Assembly: GCA_019426215.1 (NCBI GenBank)
Contig: CM033394.1
Location: 39,740,423-39,804,422 of the forward strand
Length of the DNA: 64,000 bases
From: Buddleja alternifolia
Lineage: Eukaryota; Streptophyta; Magnoliopsida; Lamiales; Scrophulariaceae
Reading direction: 5' to 3'
The notes under the pieces were generated by a model that was given only the letters and a program-made list of their open reading frames with translations, ran no database searches and was not told the DNA's origin. The stretch's first letter is position 1. Each line of letters starts with the position of its first letter. The position numbers and the translations under genes are program-made. Below are positions 13,094-23,989 of this stretch, piece after piece.

Positions 13094-13235
13094 GGGAAAT
13101 TCTAGCCCGCTCCCGGTTCGGCCAAACTCATTTGTATTTTATAAAATAACTTACCAATTATATGGCAAGTGTAATACACTCTCCTTGTGAAATACACTTG
13201 GGTGCGGCCAAACCGGGTTTGGGCTAGAATTTTCC
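13094..13235. mobile_element. 142-bp MITE with 10-bp TSD
   Basis: The ends GGGAAATTCTAGCCCG and GGGCTAGAATTTTCC are inverted repeats, extended inward by CCCGGTTCGGCC and GGCCAAACCGGG. The exact 10-bp sequence TTAAGAAAAC flanks it at 13084-13093 and 13236-13245. A TSD of 9-11 bp points to the Mutator superfamily. It has no coding capacity. Confidence 0.85.
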
Positions 13236-13289
13236 TTAAGAAAACAACTTTAACTTAAATAAACTACTTACTGTTATATTCAAATATAT

Positions 13290-13385
13290 TTATGTGATTC
13301 TAGACGAAGAGGAATATCCTGACCCGACAAATCTGAACCGATAGTTTTAATCATGGATCACAGACCCTATAAGAATCCATATGCG
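13290..13385 (-). repeat. Inverted copy of the SINE-like tail
   Basis: The reverse complement contains CATGATTAAAACTATCGG, TTTGTCGGGTCAGGATAT and CTTCGTCTAGAAT, matching the tail at about 1478-1550. The tRNA-like head is not recognisable on this side, so it appears truncated. Confidence 0.55.
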
Positions 13386-14510
13386 CGTCTTAGGATTCGC
13401 GGACAAACAAACCTAATGAACCTCGATAACGTGTCCCCATGCACCTGATTGCCTACCTAACAACTCTCCAACGACGCACATATATTTTTCGCCTAACACC
13501 TGGTGTACTCCCGAGTAATTATTTCTCTAACTCTTAGACCATAGCACGGCACCTCTCGACGTGATATATCGAACCACACTTGGAGCTTTGAGACACTATT
13601 GCCGAGATCCAATACAATGGCAGACACATGACCTTAAAGTGATTTCTACAACACATAATTGTCCCAAACTAATAATTAGATGAATGAACCCTAATTGTAT
13701 CTTGATTAGATTAGATATAACTTATTAGATCTAATCACATTATTAATAACTAATTGGGTCGATAGACCTCTTACGTACAAAAAAGTAGGCATGCAAAACT
13801 AATATTCATGATTGTGTTAAATAACTACATACATATCTAAGTGTTTTATTAAGCTAACCAGCTGAACAACTGATAAATCTAATAAGTTACATAGCAGATT
13901 TATCATAAGAAATTTCTAGGAGTACTTAGTATGGTATTCAAGATAGTTAACCATGTGATTCTAAATGATCATTATAAATAAATTTTTGATAAATAAGTTT
14001 ATCAACCAGTAACAATCAACTATCCATTTTTCTTTTGTAATATTTAACATATTAATCATTAAATAACTCAGTAGGTGATAACATGAGCTACTCAATCATT
14101 AATCATAGAATTAATAACTAATCTGTGCCAATCAACTAAATAATGTTTTAGTGAAGAGATCACCTAAGTCATTTATCAAATAACTCAATCGAGTATGATA
14201 AATTTAGCTAATAATTGATTAATGAGGGGGTGAGATCGAAATGTAAAAAATATAAATATTTCATATTTAATTTTACGCACAATTTTTTTTTGGTGCGAAT
14301 ACAATTTTTTTTTTTGTCTTAAAATAATTGAATTTTTGTACCTAATATTAACACAAACCATAGAAATTAGAATGAAATAAAATATTCTAGCAAAAAGTTG
14401 TTTGTGAAAAAAAAAGGGGAAGCAATCCTTATTTGAATAATATAATAAAAATACGCAAATCACAGGCTCACAGCTAAATAAACATAGTACTAATGTTTTT
14501 ATTAGATATA

Positions 14511-14820
14511 ACTTTGGGCACTCTAAATTGTGCTCAACGTTTTTCATTACATCGAACTTGTCAATGATTGAGTCGATATTGAAAGTTTGAACAATTTCTT
14601 TTTCAAAGTAAACTAGCAATGAATTACTCAAAAAATAATATTCTGTCTTACTATGGAATCTCGTCTTGAAAATTTTCATATTTGAAAACGCGCATTCAGT
14701 TGTTGCAACAGAAACCATAAGAGTCAAAATAAGCCGAAACAGTTTTTCTACTCGAGAGTAATTTATTATCTTCCATTTGTTTGACAATACTTGGCCAAAT
14801 GCCACCAAAATATCAAACAA
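14511..14820 (-). pseudogene. hAT transposase C-terminal fragment (TTF/ZMYM type)
   Basis: The minus-strand frame starting at 14820 reads through a hAT dimerisation region: RLILTLMVSVATTECAFSNM, then KIFKTRFHSKTEYYFLSNSL, VYFEKEIV, and IDSIIDKFDVMKNV. This is the C-terminal end typical of plant TTF-type zinc finger/hAT-dimerisation proteins, a different branch from the 5521-9188 element. The upstream catalytic domain is absent. The frame beyond about 14511 is not family-like and is AT-rich read-through. Confidence 0.8.
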
Positions 14821-15241
14821 CCATATTATATCAATCGGAATCCGTTTTCCTATCCAAATGCCACCATCCTAACCTATCCAAACTAAAATTAAATCATCAA
14901 CTAGCTAAGAAGACGACAACAACGATACAATTTGAATCCCACATTTTTTATTTTCTTAGGAACACTGCCAATCGTGTCCTGGCCGTATTCGACACGTGAC
15001 ACGGGAGTGTCGGATGCCTGTCGTGTTCGACACACGCCCGACACCGCACGTGGATAATTTTCAGAGTGTCCGTGCTTTATAAGTCCACTTAAATACTGGG
15101 GCGTCACAGTTTCTATGTAGTATTTCTACCTATAAGATGAATTATAGATAAAACTACTCATATATTAAGAGCTTAATGTGTATTTAGGGAGTGTTTGAAA
15201 AAATGAATGCTTCTCAAATGTCTTCAATGTTAGAAATTTTA

Positions 15242-15425
15242 TTTTTTTTGTTGCCTGCCATAGTATCCCGAGCATTGTCGGACTAATCTGTTGGTCGACT
15301 CGGGTCGCACACCTGGCCTGGTGGGTGAGTCTCCCAACAGGGGTAACTGCATATACAAGGAATCGAACCCGAGACCTTGTTTAAGCGGAACCGAGCTGCT
15401 TACCACTCGGACCAACCCCGTTGGT
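15242..15425 (-). mobile_element. tRNA-derived SINE
   Basis: On the minus strand the element starts ACCAACGGGGTTGGTCCGAG. It has an A box (GGTCCGAGTGGTAAG) and a perfect B box (GGTTCGATTCC) about 35 nt apart, followed by a tRNA-unrelated body and an A-rich 3' end. An exact 16-bp TSD, AATGTTAGAAATTTTA, flanks it at 15226-15241 and 15426-15441. Internal polymerase III boxes, the A-rich tail and the long TSD together make a SINE, not a functional tRNA gene. Confidence 0.9.
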
Positions 15426-15602
15426 AATGTTAGAAATTTTATAACAAGTGATTAATGGTAAAAGTTGAGAGTGTTTGCAAACAATTCTCATAAGTTGTAA
15501 AAAATAAAATGAAAGTGTTTGGAATAAACTTTTTAAATTTAAATTCTCTGACAAAAGACTAAAATGTCACACTAAAAATTATTAACAGTGGGTATAACTT
15601 GG

Positions 15603-15762
15603 TAAAAAACAAGATGGTTTTCTTTTAATGTGTTTTACAAACGGCATCCAACACATCAAAGTATAATAAAATAAAAAATTATTACAAGATGGTTTTCTTT
15701 TAATGTGTTTTACAAACGGCATCCAACACATCAAAGTATAATAATAATAAAAAATTATTAGT
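15603..15762. repeat. Direct tandem duplication of about 78 bp
   Basis: The sequence beginning ACAAGATGGTTTTCTTTTAA and passing through AACGGCATCCAACACATC occurs twice in succession with almost no change. It is a local duplication in non-coding DNA and probably recent. Confidence 0.85.
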
Positions 15763-16232
15763 AATTTAAATATTAATTATCCAATTAATAAGTTATTAAT
15801 TTGCAAATTAATTAACAAGAATTAAAGAATTATAAAAGATTAATCAATTATTATTTAATTATCTAATCATTGAATAACCACAATTAATCAATTAGTTTGA
15901 CACCAGGGTCAATTTGTCACGGGAGATGGGATATGCGATGATGTGAACGAGGGGTAAAGTTGGAATTTTGGAGAATTAACGAGGATAAGTTTGTCACAAT
16001 AAAATTTGGAATAATAAAAGAATATCAGAACCTTCCACGAATACTTCTGGAACAGTTTCCAGATTGCATTTGATTAAAATTAGATGTTTTAGAGCTAAAA
16101 TATGTATTGCAAACACTTCCTATTTAATTAGTCAAAAGCTTACAAAATTTATTTTTTCCAATTGTTGACACCTTTAACTAAAAGATCTAGTAATTGTCAT
16201 AGAAAATTCATTAAATTCCTATAGAATGGGAT

Positions 16233-16235
16233 TTG

Positions 16236-16275
<40 letters not shown>
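16233..16275. repeat. (ATT)n microsatellite
   Basis: About 14 uninterrupted ATT/TTA units. Confidence 0.9.
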
Positions 16276-16277
<2 letters not shown>

Positions 16278-16928
16278 ATAAAAAATGCAACTTAAGAAAT
16301 TGAGATTTAACCAATAGTTGGGCGACGTGGTTACATGATAATCAAAGAAAAAAAAAGATATCTATCAAATGCAAGTTAATTAAGTTTTACAAGTTCTTCA
16401 TTAGTGATGATGGACAATATAGTAATCGTTATATTTATGTCTTAAATCACAAAACTCAGGAAAAGCGAAAATATATTATCCAATCAGATGATTTATAAGA
16501 TCCCCAAGAATTCCATTGCCGGTGCATGTTTCCACCGGTCAGTCCCAATTTTAGCATAACGTTGCAATTTTATTAGTTCATTTTTTTTGTCTTTTTATTG
16601 ATTTTTATAGTTAGGACTTATTTGTTTTATATAAAGTATTAAATTTTTTTTTATGATGTAATTAAATTTCCTATAAATTAAAGTGTTTAACTAATAAGTT
16701 TTCGTAATTTATATGATTTAATTTTTAATTATCGTTCATGCGTGTATAAAAGCTAGATTCTTAATTTATTTACCATTTTGGAGTTATTTCGAAATAATTT
16801 CCTAACATAATAATCCGGCTGCTGATGCATCCACCACTTTGGAACATGTAGGGGCAAAAAATTCCTCCTACACACCGAGAATGAATTGTAGAGCAATAAA
16901 TGCACGGTCCACTATCATTAGTTTTTAA

Positions 16929-17340
16929 TATAGGGAAAATTATAATTTTTAAATATCTCACATGTAATCATATAATTTTTAAATTGTCTCACATTTAGTC
17001 TCAATCAAAGTTTTCATTCAAATATTGACTGTCAACTCCGTTAGTCAGTCTTTTGATCTGTTTGTTTGGGGAAGAATTCGTGTATAAATGCACCAACACA
17101 CATATGATATTCAATTACCATGATGTTTTCATTCAATATCGCGTCATTCACGCACAAAATCTCCTCGAAAAAATCGGTCAAAAAGTTGACTAACAGAGTT
17201 GACCGTTAAATTGTGGATGAAAATTTTGGTTGGGTTTAAATGTTAAATATTTTGAAAGTTATAGGACTAAATGTAAAAAATTTATAATGGGACCAAGATT
17301 GAACTAGGGCATAGTTATGGAAAAGTGTAATTTTTCCTAT
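16929..17340. mobile_element. Foldback MITE
   Basis: The ends TATAGGGAAAATTATAAT and GTGTAATTTTTCCTATA are inverted. The internal arms also pair: AAAGTTTTCATTCAAATA and ACTCCGTTAGTCAG on the left match TGGATGAAAATTTTGG and CTAACAGAGTTGACCG on the right. The whole 0.41-kb segment is one imperfect palindrome. The TSD is unclear because the flanks are TA-rich. It contains no coding sequence. Confidence 0.6.
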
Positions 17341-17856
17341 ATATATGTGTGAGAAATCTAAAATAGTTACGTAGAGCCAACATATTCATTTCTAAAATAA
17401 ATATTGCAAACATTGTTTATAAAACGAAAATCGTTACCAAGTTTAACCAAAACAGAAATAGAATAAATGTTTTTGAGCAGAAACAGAGCCACATGGGAAC
17501 GCCCTCAACTTTGAAAAACTTGTTTTTTTTCTTATAAATTTTTGAAATATGAATTCCCTCCCCCCGCCCAAAAAAAAAAGTCTAAAAATATCAAGGTTTG
17601 ATCCAATTTTTTTCCCACCTCCAAATCCTGTTTCCGTCCCTATCTTTGGGTCCGTCCCTATCTTTGGGCCCATCAGGCAAAACAAGGCAATCATGTACAT
17701 CTCATAAATTAAATGCATGAATTTGCTTACAGATAGTTTTTGTCTGCAATGCCTCGCCGTAACCACAACATCTTCGTTCTTCACTTGGTGCGTCAAAGGT
17801 ATTGATTTCCATGCAAAGCCTTGGCAACTCAGCAGTCCTTGCTCGTTATACCTTTG

Positions 17857-17877
17857 TTGCGTTGTCTGTTCGACCTT
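17857..17877 (-). ncRNA. MIR858: miR858 star region, copy 1 (3p arm)
   Basis: Minus-strand AAGGTCGAACAGACAACGC pairs with the mature sequence at 19575-19595. If splicing uses the AG at 17876-17875, the first two star nucleotides before GGTC come from exon 1 (the AG of CTAG), which restores the same AGGTC. Confidence 0.7.
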
Positions 17878-19552
17878 AAATTTTCTTTAACATTCACATC
17901 ACACACACACATATATTTATAAATGGGACACGATTTCTTTTATTTATTTATTTTTGTGAAAAAAAAAAAGACCTAAAGAGACAACTAACATCACAATTTT
18001 CTATGGGCATGATTACAGGAGACTTTGGAATATTCAAAAACTTCTAAGAAATGTAGATATTTGTGCATTGCTATTTTGGCGTTTAAACTTCCAACAAAAT
18101 TGTACTCTCTCTAATAGTAAATTTTCCTACCAAAATAGTTAGGTGCTGCACATGAGAAAACTTTGGTCCCCATTGCTTAATATAGGGGTGCAACTGACAG
18201 GCACAATGCCCCATGCTATCATCAATTTTAATGTATTTATGGATTTCATAAGTCACTTCATTGGATGCCATTCTTTATAATATTCAGTTTTCGATCTCAT
18301 ATTAGACTATTCATAAAAAAAGATTCATAATTCTGTCATCTATTTTGTTTAATAAATGCATATCATATTTTCATCATAATGTATATAAAAGAAAATATTG
18401 TATACATTTGGAATGAAATGATATACCATGCATGTTGACTCGACAGAATATTGAATTAGAATAGAAAATCTTGAACGGTTTTGTTATCCCCATAAAAGAA
18501 GGTATGAGAAATAATTTAAAGATTGTTGGTCATTTGCAAATACAAGGAAACTTACATAATATAATTAAATGCTATTTCTCAATGATACCACATATATATA
18601 ATTATTAATATCAAGAAAGAATGGGTGACACCAAGGATGGAATGAGAAGTATAACCCCGTAAAAAGACGTTTCACATGAAACAATTAATGTACCAAGTTG
18701 TTCATAGTGACATTGATATTTGTTCAGACTCAAAGTATAACCCAATAAATTTAAATACATTTATTTGATTTTTCATTAAATTTTATGTGAAGGGTCGTAT
18801 GATATTTGATTTTGAACTTTACATTAATACAATTTGTGTTAATATAAACTTCAAAATCAAATATCTTTTCAAGCACTTTTTACATCTGATCATAATAACT
18901 TCTGCATTAAAGAATAAGAATAAATATTTCAAAGAAGAAATAAGAAATAAATATTGGCCTATACTTTGATTACACGATAAATCACACCTTAATTCATATA
19001 TATTAATGTCCCTAATATTTAATATTGTTGATAAAAGTGCTTCCACCTCGCGACGTTCTTGGTGGATTAAATTAAATTCTTCTAATTAACTTAATTTCTC
19101 ACATTAAAGTTTCACTTTTGTTCATATGAAATACGTCGACACAGAATACAGGCTCGTATCAAAGAAGATGAATAACCGTGCGTAATTTGTTTTATTTCAT
19201 CCAAAAAAATACATATTTAATGAAAAATATGCTGAATGATTCTACTATTCATCTTTTTTCTTTAAAAGAAAATATTCTAAGTGTCTGAAGCTCGTGTAGA
19301 TCAATATATATACACATATATATTAGACATAATAATCTGCCAAGAACTATCTTTAATTATTATTAACCAATTATATATCCAGCCATAATCAAAATCCAAA
19401 CAATTGCACCATATCCAACAAAATAATATGCATCCTAATTACGCTACATATATTTCAGAACAAGAAAAAAAGAACCATAAACTTATAATTAATTAGGTCA
19501 AATAAAAAGGGTTTTGAGAAAGAAAAAATCTTTTTATAATGAAAGATTATAC
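17875..19552 (-). other. Inferred intron in the MIR858 copy 1 hairpin loop
   Basis: A 1678-nt interval starts GTATAATC after CAAACCCTAG and ends in AAATTTAAG before GTCGAAC. The donor context is conserved in copy 2 (28481/28480), and the acceptor context in copy 2 has a better pyrimidine tract (24975/24974). The interval itself has no gene or recognised element. It holds the short open frames at 18083-18271 and 18787-19046, which show no domain. Confidence 0.6.
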
Positions 19553-19574
19553 CTAGGGTTTGTGACAAGTAGTT

Positions 19575-19595
19575 CAAGGTCGAACAGACAATGAA
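19575..19595 (-). ncRNA. MIR858: Mature miR858-like sequence, copy 1 (5p arm)
   Basis: Read on the minus strand, the 21 nt begin TTCATTGTC and end TGTTCGACCTTG. As I remember Arabidopsis miR858b, this differs at one position (A for G at nucleotide 4). The 3' sixteen nucleotides pair perfectly with the partner arm at 17861-17877. The complement in the partner arm codes for GRTDN, the R3-MYB helix that miR858 targets. Confidence 0.8.
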
Positions 19596-19909
19596 TCAAA
19601 GATTAACTGCAACCAAGACTGCTAACTTGACAAGCACAGCATGGAAACCATCACCCGTTTCGATCTCCGATCACCGACCTCCATTTACTCCGATTAGTAT
19701 ACCTCATCTTCTCCCAAGTTCTATATGTATATACAGATATATATATATATATATAAACATAAAATGGAAACCAAATTTAGTGGTGAAACATATATAGGAG
19801 CACGTTTTCAATGAATGAATTGATGAAAATGGGAAATTAACAAAGAAATTGCATAAAAAAAGAGGGTCGTCGAACCGGAGGCTGCTGAATTGCATTTCCA
19901 TCGTTAGAT

Positions 19910-20090
19910 TCTTAATTAGATTTTATAGACTTGGAGAGAGAAATTAAGGGATGTTTGGCTCGTGTGAAATAATTGAAAAAAGTGGTCGCACGTGGGAAGG
20001 GGTTTGACTGGCGGGTGGGATTTTGATTTTTGTGCATTTTCCAATACATTGTTCAACAACCATTTCCAAAGTGAAACGTGCATCCTGAGT
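19910..20090 (-). promoter_or_regulatory. MIR858 copy 1 promoter
   Basis: A TATA box (CTATAAAAT on the minus strand, 19930-19921) lies about 270 nt upstream of the stem. Further upstream are blocks conserved with copy 2: TGTTTGGCTCGTGTG (19952-19966), GCACGTGGGAAGG followed by TTTGACTGGCGGGTG (about 19988-20016), and TTCAACAACC...ACGTGCATCC (20052-20085). CACGTG is a G-box and TTGAC a W-box core. HY5 has been reported to activate Arabidopsis MIR858 through promoter binding, so light control is plausible but inferred. Confidence 0.65.
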
Positions 20091-20566
20091 TAGATATGCC
20101 GTTCTAATGCTCACAAGTCATGCCCTCCGTAAATCAATTAATAACATTTTTTTTAAAGTAATTATGCTCATTCAAAATAACAATAGTTCGTCTTTTTAAT
20201 TTAGTACTTTAACAAACAAAAGATTAAAGATGATCAAATTTATAGATCTAATTAAAATTATGATTTAATGTGACTAATAGTGCCTGAAGTTTCACGTTTA
20301 TCTCACTTATGTTTTTAAATTTAAATTTGTTAAGGTCCTCAAAGTTGTTATTTCGTCTCATTTTAGTTTTTTCCAGTGGTTTTTGATCAGAATTCTCTTC
20401 CGGTTTGGCCAACGACTTTTTGGGTCATTTTCGGTTTCTAGTTGCACTTTGATCCCCAAAGTATCAACTTGTATCACTTTGGTCCCTAAACCCAAAAAAA
20501 AAAAACTATTTTTTTTTGTTTTTGGCAATTTTAAGATCTACCTTATTTTAATTATTATTATTATTA

Positions 20567-20603
<37 letters not shown>

Positions 20604-22547
20604 TAACTAACATAAATTCGTATATACTTACATGGAATGTCTAATAGAAAAATAAAAAAATTTATATTATTTAAAAATTATTTCCTAAATTAAAGAATAA
20701 AAACAGCTACACTATTTAAAATGTTATTATTTAGCTAATATGTACTAATAGTCAATGTCTAAATAAAATGATAAATAATAATAATAGTTTCTTACTCATT
20801 AACAATTAAATGATTACTTAATCATTCAATTAATTAATTTTAATTAATATAAATAAATTTTTTTATAAATTAGAAAATAATTAAAATTGACTTATTTTAA
20901 TTTCTAATAATAAGATAAGTATTTTCAAAAAATAAGTAAAAAATTATTGACTAATAATTAATTACATATTTATTACACTAAGAGATTAATTATCTATTGT
21001 ATAATAATTATACTTAAATTATATTTTTATTGGAAACAATAAATTATGATCTCAACAGATGATTACCTACAGAGATTTGACACTCTCACACATAAAAAGA
21101 GAAGCTATATTCATATCTTCCATTTTATTTTATGTTGTTAAAATTAGAGGAGAGGGAGTATCAATACAGATATTGCGTGACAAAAATTTACCTACTAGCC
21201 CAAAAGAATCGTTCTCTATGCTTACATTGTCAAATGTTTACTGATTATGATGTTATTAAACTTTTATTCGTTACACTGGTAACTTTATTTCAAAACTTTT
21301 ACTCTGAAATCGTGTTTTCCCTTGCATTCATCTCTCACAGCTATATGATATATAGGCGAATTTGATCCATATCAATTTATATTTATGAAAATTATTTATT
21401 CACTTGACAAACATAGATGAAATGATACACAACTTGAACACGAATTTTCATTGATGGAGTTAGGATTTTTGGTTGGTGGGGGAGGATACAAAAATAAATG
21501 GGCCTAGATTGACATTTTTAATTTTGGGAGCTAAATTTTAAATTTTAAAAATTTATAAGCTAATTTTTTTTTAGAAAGTTGGCTTCGTCCTTGAACTTCA
21601 AACATAAAATTCGGACAGTTGATTAAGTATATTATTGATTTCTCTAAAATTATTCCCCAAGTTAATTAACATTCTACAACGAAAATAGTTAACATATAAC
21701 TAGTCAAGAAGTTCTAACAGTGGACTCGTTTTGGAAAGTATATTTCAATAATGAGACAAAAGAAGTTGAGGGGAGTAGTTTATTGAAGCCAACAAAATCA
21801 GGAAAAAGTTTGCCAGAATATTACTGGTTGTGGTGGTGGTGTTACATATATAGACACACACACATATATATATATATATGACACTTGTGGTGGTGGTGTG
21901 GTGTTATATATATATATATATATATTTGGTATATATATATAGACACACACACACATATATTATATATAATATTGAATTGGTAGATAGTTTTGCTTCCAAC
22001 CTCACATGTCTAGGTTTTCCCATCTAACCCCGGCCTCTTTAGAAATTGGAACAGATCTCACCTACAACCATCATTTTTTCTAAGACTGTTCCAACCTCGT
22101 GCTCCAATAAGCTGAGTGGCTGGGTAAGTAGTGTTTAGGTCAAAACTGTAATTATAATTATTCTTTTCTAAATAGGAGACACATACTAATAGAAGTAGAG
22201 TGATACAAGATGCTAAAACATGTCCATTTATGAAAATTTTCTATTCTAAAATAGTGCATTTTTTCATACTTCATAATACTTTTGCACATTAATTGTGTAT
22301 TTATATATCTAATGTCCTTTCTATATTTTCAAAAATATTTTATTATTTTGATGCATGTGTATATATATATAAAGCGAAATATGAAATGAAAAACAATTTA
22401 GCACTAACGAAGCCAAATTGTCTCGTAATGCCCAAAGGATTTCCTGATTATAAATGTTTATAATTTCTCTTTACCCAGTTAGTGTAGTTTTTTGAGGAGG
22501 CTGTAATAAAATTTCGAATTCAAAATTCTAAACTTTTTTTTTTTTTT
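20091..22547. other. Non-coding, simple-repeat-rich stretch
   Basis: It holds an (ATT)n/(T)n tract at about 20540-20605 and compound GTGGTGGT, (TA)n and GACACACACACATA microsatellites at about 21830-21990, where the block occurs twice. A LINE/LTR-like 'cactttggtccctaaa' style segment lies around 20440-20500. I see no gene. Short frames at 21059-21365 have no recognisable domain. Confidence 0.5.
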
Positions 22548-22559
22548 TTGAAGTTTCAA

Positions 22560-23135
22560 CTTTTTCAGCCACATTTTAGACCATCTCCAATGTGGAGAGC
22601 TAAAATAGTGCAACTTTTGCACCATTTTGGTGCCACCACAGTACGTAATTTCACTCCAACGTACTGCATTATCTTTTGCATCAAATCAATATTATATATA
22701 TATATATATATATATATTTTTACACCTCATTTATATAATTTTTCATATTTCACAAATACACCCAACTTTAAGTTTTATATTCCATATATTCATCCAATTA
22801 AATATTTTTGTGTAATTTTTGCATTTTATGTAATATTATTCTATGTTAGAATTAATTTCTAAATAGTTTAAAATAAGCATTTTGTACTAGTTTTAATGAA
22901 TATCTATTATTTATAATTAAAATAAAATCATACATAATTAAGTGGAAGAAAATAACATAACATAAGACCTAATTGTAACTTTTCAAAATTTTAGGGACCA
23001 AATTACATAGCACCTAATTGTAACTATTACAAAATTATGGACTAAAATAAAATTCATAAAAAACAAAAAAAATATAATACCAACGCAAAAATAGCATTGG
23101 TGAACTGTTCACCATCGCTATGGAGATGTTTGCAA
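22560..23135. mobile_element. Candidate non-autonomous DNA element
   Basis: The left side has GACCATCTCCAATGTGGAGA and the right side GCTATGGAGATGTTTGCAAA, an inverted ATCTCCA/TGGAGAT pair. TTGGTG-containing sequences lie near both ends. Such CATCTCCAA termini are common in plant hAT or Harbinger MITEs. Boundaries and TSD are not clear. Confidence 0.35.
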
Positions 23136-23975
23136 AATCCAAACTCTTAGTCACATCCTTTCTTTTATGTTCCCAATCAATTATATTTTTGTCTTGTTGT
23201 TTTATGTAAAAGATTTTACTGTTATTTCTCAATTTAATTTGTTAAAAGAGAAAGTACTCCTAGGGGAGTTTATATATTTGTACTTGAGCGCATACATTCC
23301 TTTGTCGTAATTATCATAACTTCCCTTATTTTTGAAAATTTTACACATGGACCACTTATTTATTGTGTAATTATCATAACTTCCCTTATTAAAAATTACC
23401 ATTACACCCCTTCATATTAAGGATATGTGTGTTTAAAAATATGTACATAAAACATACTATATGTGGAAAGTGCTCAAAACTGGTAGAATTTTTTTTTCCT
23501 AAAATTAAAGCATGATACTTCACATTGAAAACCATCACATGTTTTACGTTTTGGTACAGAAGTGAGCACCCATTTATAATGCACTGAATTCAATAAGCTC
23601 CAACCATTTTTCCCTCCTCCATCCTTTTCAGTTATATATGAAAGACATTTTATGCATTCAATTGTGAAGAAACTCGTGAATATTCCACAAAAAAAAAAAA
23701 AAAAATGAAAATTATACATACCATTGTCAATATATATATCTAAGTTTACTTCAAAATCACAAATAATCATCATTTGTAGAGCACGGGAAAGAAGTACTTT
23801 AATTAGCTACCTATAGAAATTTCAGCAGTACTTGTGGAAGTTATTTTGAGTAGTATAATCAAGCTAGAGAATTAAACAAAAAAGAAAAAAAACGAAAATC
23901 AAGAGGACTGCTCTTATATAGTTCATAGAAACTAGTCGGCGGAGAATATATCGAAAAAAATTCGAACTTCTACGC
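23136..23975. other. Non-coding stretch
   Basis: AT-rich. A direct repeat of GTAATTATCATAACTTCCCT occurs near 23307-23386, and there is an (A)n run near 23690. No gene seen. Confidence 0.4.
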
Positions 23976-23989
23976 TTGAGCTTTTTAGT

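Larger units (their letters stand above)
11971..15108. mobile_element. Probable solo LTR with nested insertions
   Basis: The segment starts TGTCACGCCC and ends GGGGCGTCACA. This gives TG...CA ends that also form an imperfect inverted pair (TGTCACGCCC against TGTGACGCCC). The flanks are GTTGC (11966-11970) and GTTTC (15109-15113), a possible 5-bp TSD with one mismatch. The solo LTR at 35790 starts with the same TGTCACGCCC. It contains the MITE at 13094 and the hAT fragment at 14511. The large size (3.1 kb) and the imperfect TSD make this tentative. The GC-rich open frame at 12412-12681 lies inside it and matches nothing I know. Confidence 0.4.
17797..19895 (-). ncRNA. MIR858: MIR858 copy 1, intron-split precursor
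   Basis: This is the inferred primary transcript of a miR858 gene, read leftward from a TATA box at 19921-19930. miR858 guides cleavage of R2R3-MYB mRNAs that control flavonoid synthesis and development. The 5' arm (19658 to 19575) and the 3' arm (17877 to 17797) are complementary along about 80 nt. Shared blocks read on the same sense are TTTCCATGC, then GCAGTC, then a perfect 16-bp TTGTCTGTTCGACCTT. The arms lie 1.7 kb apart. Between them an intron is inferred from the donor CTAG|GTATAATC (19553/19552) and the acceptor AAG|GTCGAAC (17875/17874). After splicing the loop would be about 22 nt. An alternative acceptor (TTAAAG|AAAA, 17885) would lengthen the loop. The pairing is seen directly. 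The family assignment rests on my memory of miR858. The intron is inferred. Confidence 0.8.

Noticed and set aside
15360..15425. A tRNA gene
   Set aside because: A and B boxes are present on the minus strand, but no cloverleaf acceptor stem closes, and the long tail plus 16-bp TSD show a SINE.
17862..17985. A short-loop miR858 hairpin on the plus strand at copy 1
   Set aside because: AGACAACTAACA near 17973 can pair with part of the arm, but only about 12 bp and with mismatches. The partner at 19575 pairs far better and the promoter and splice signals are on the minus strand.
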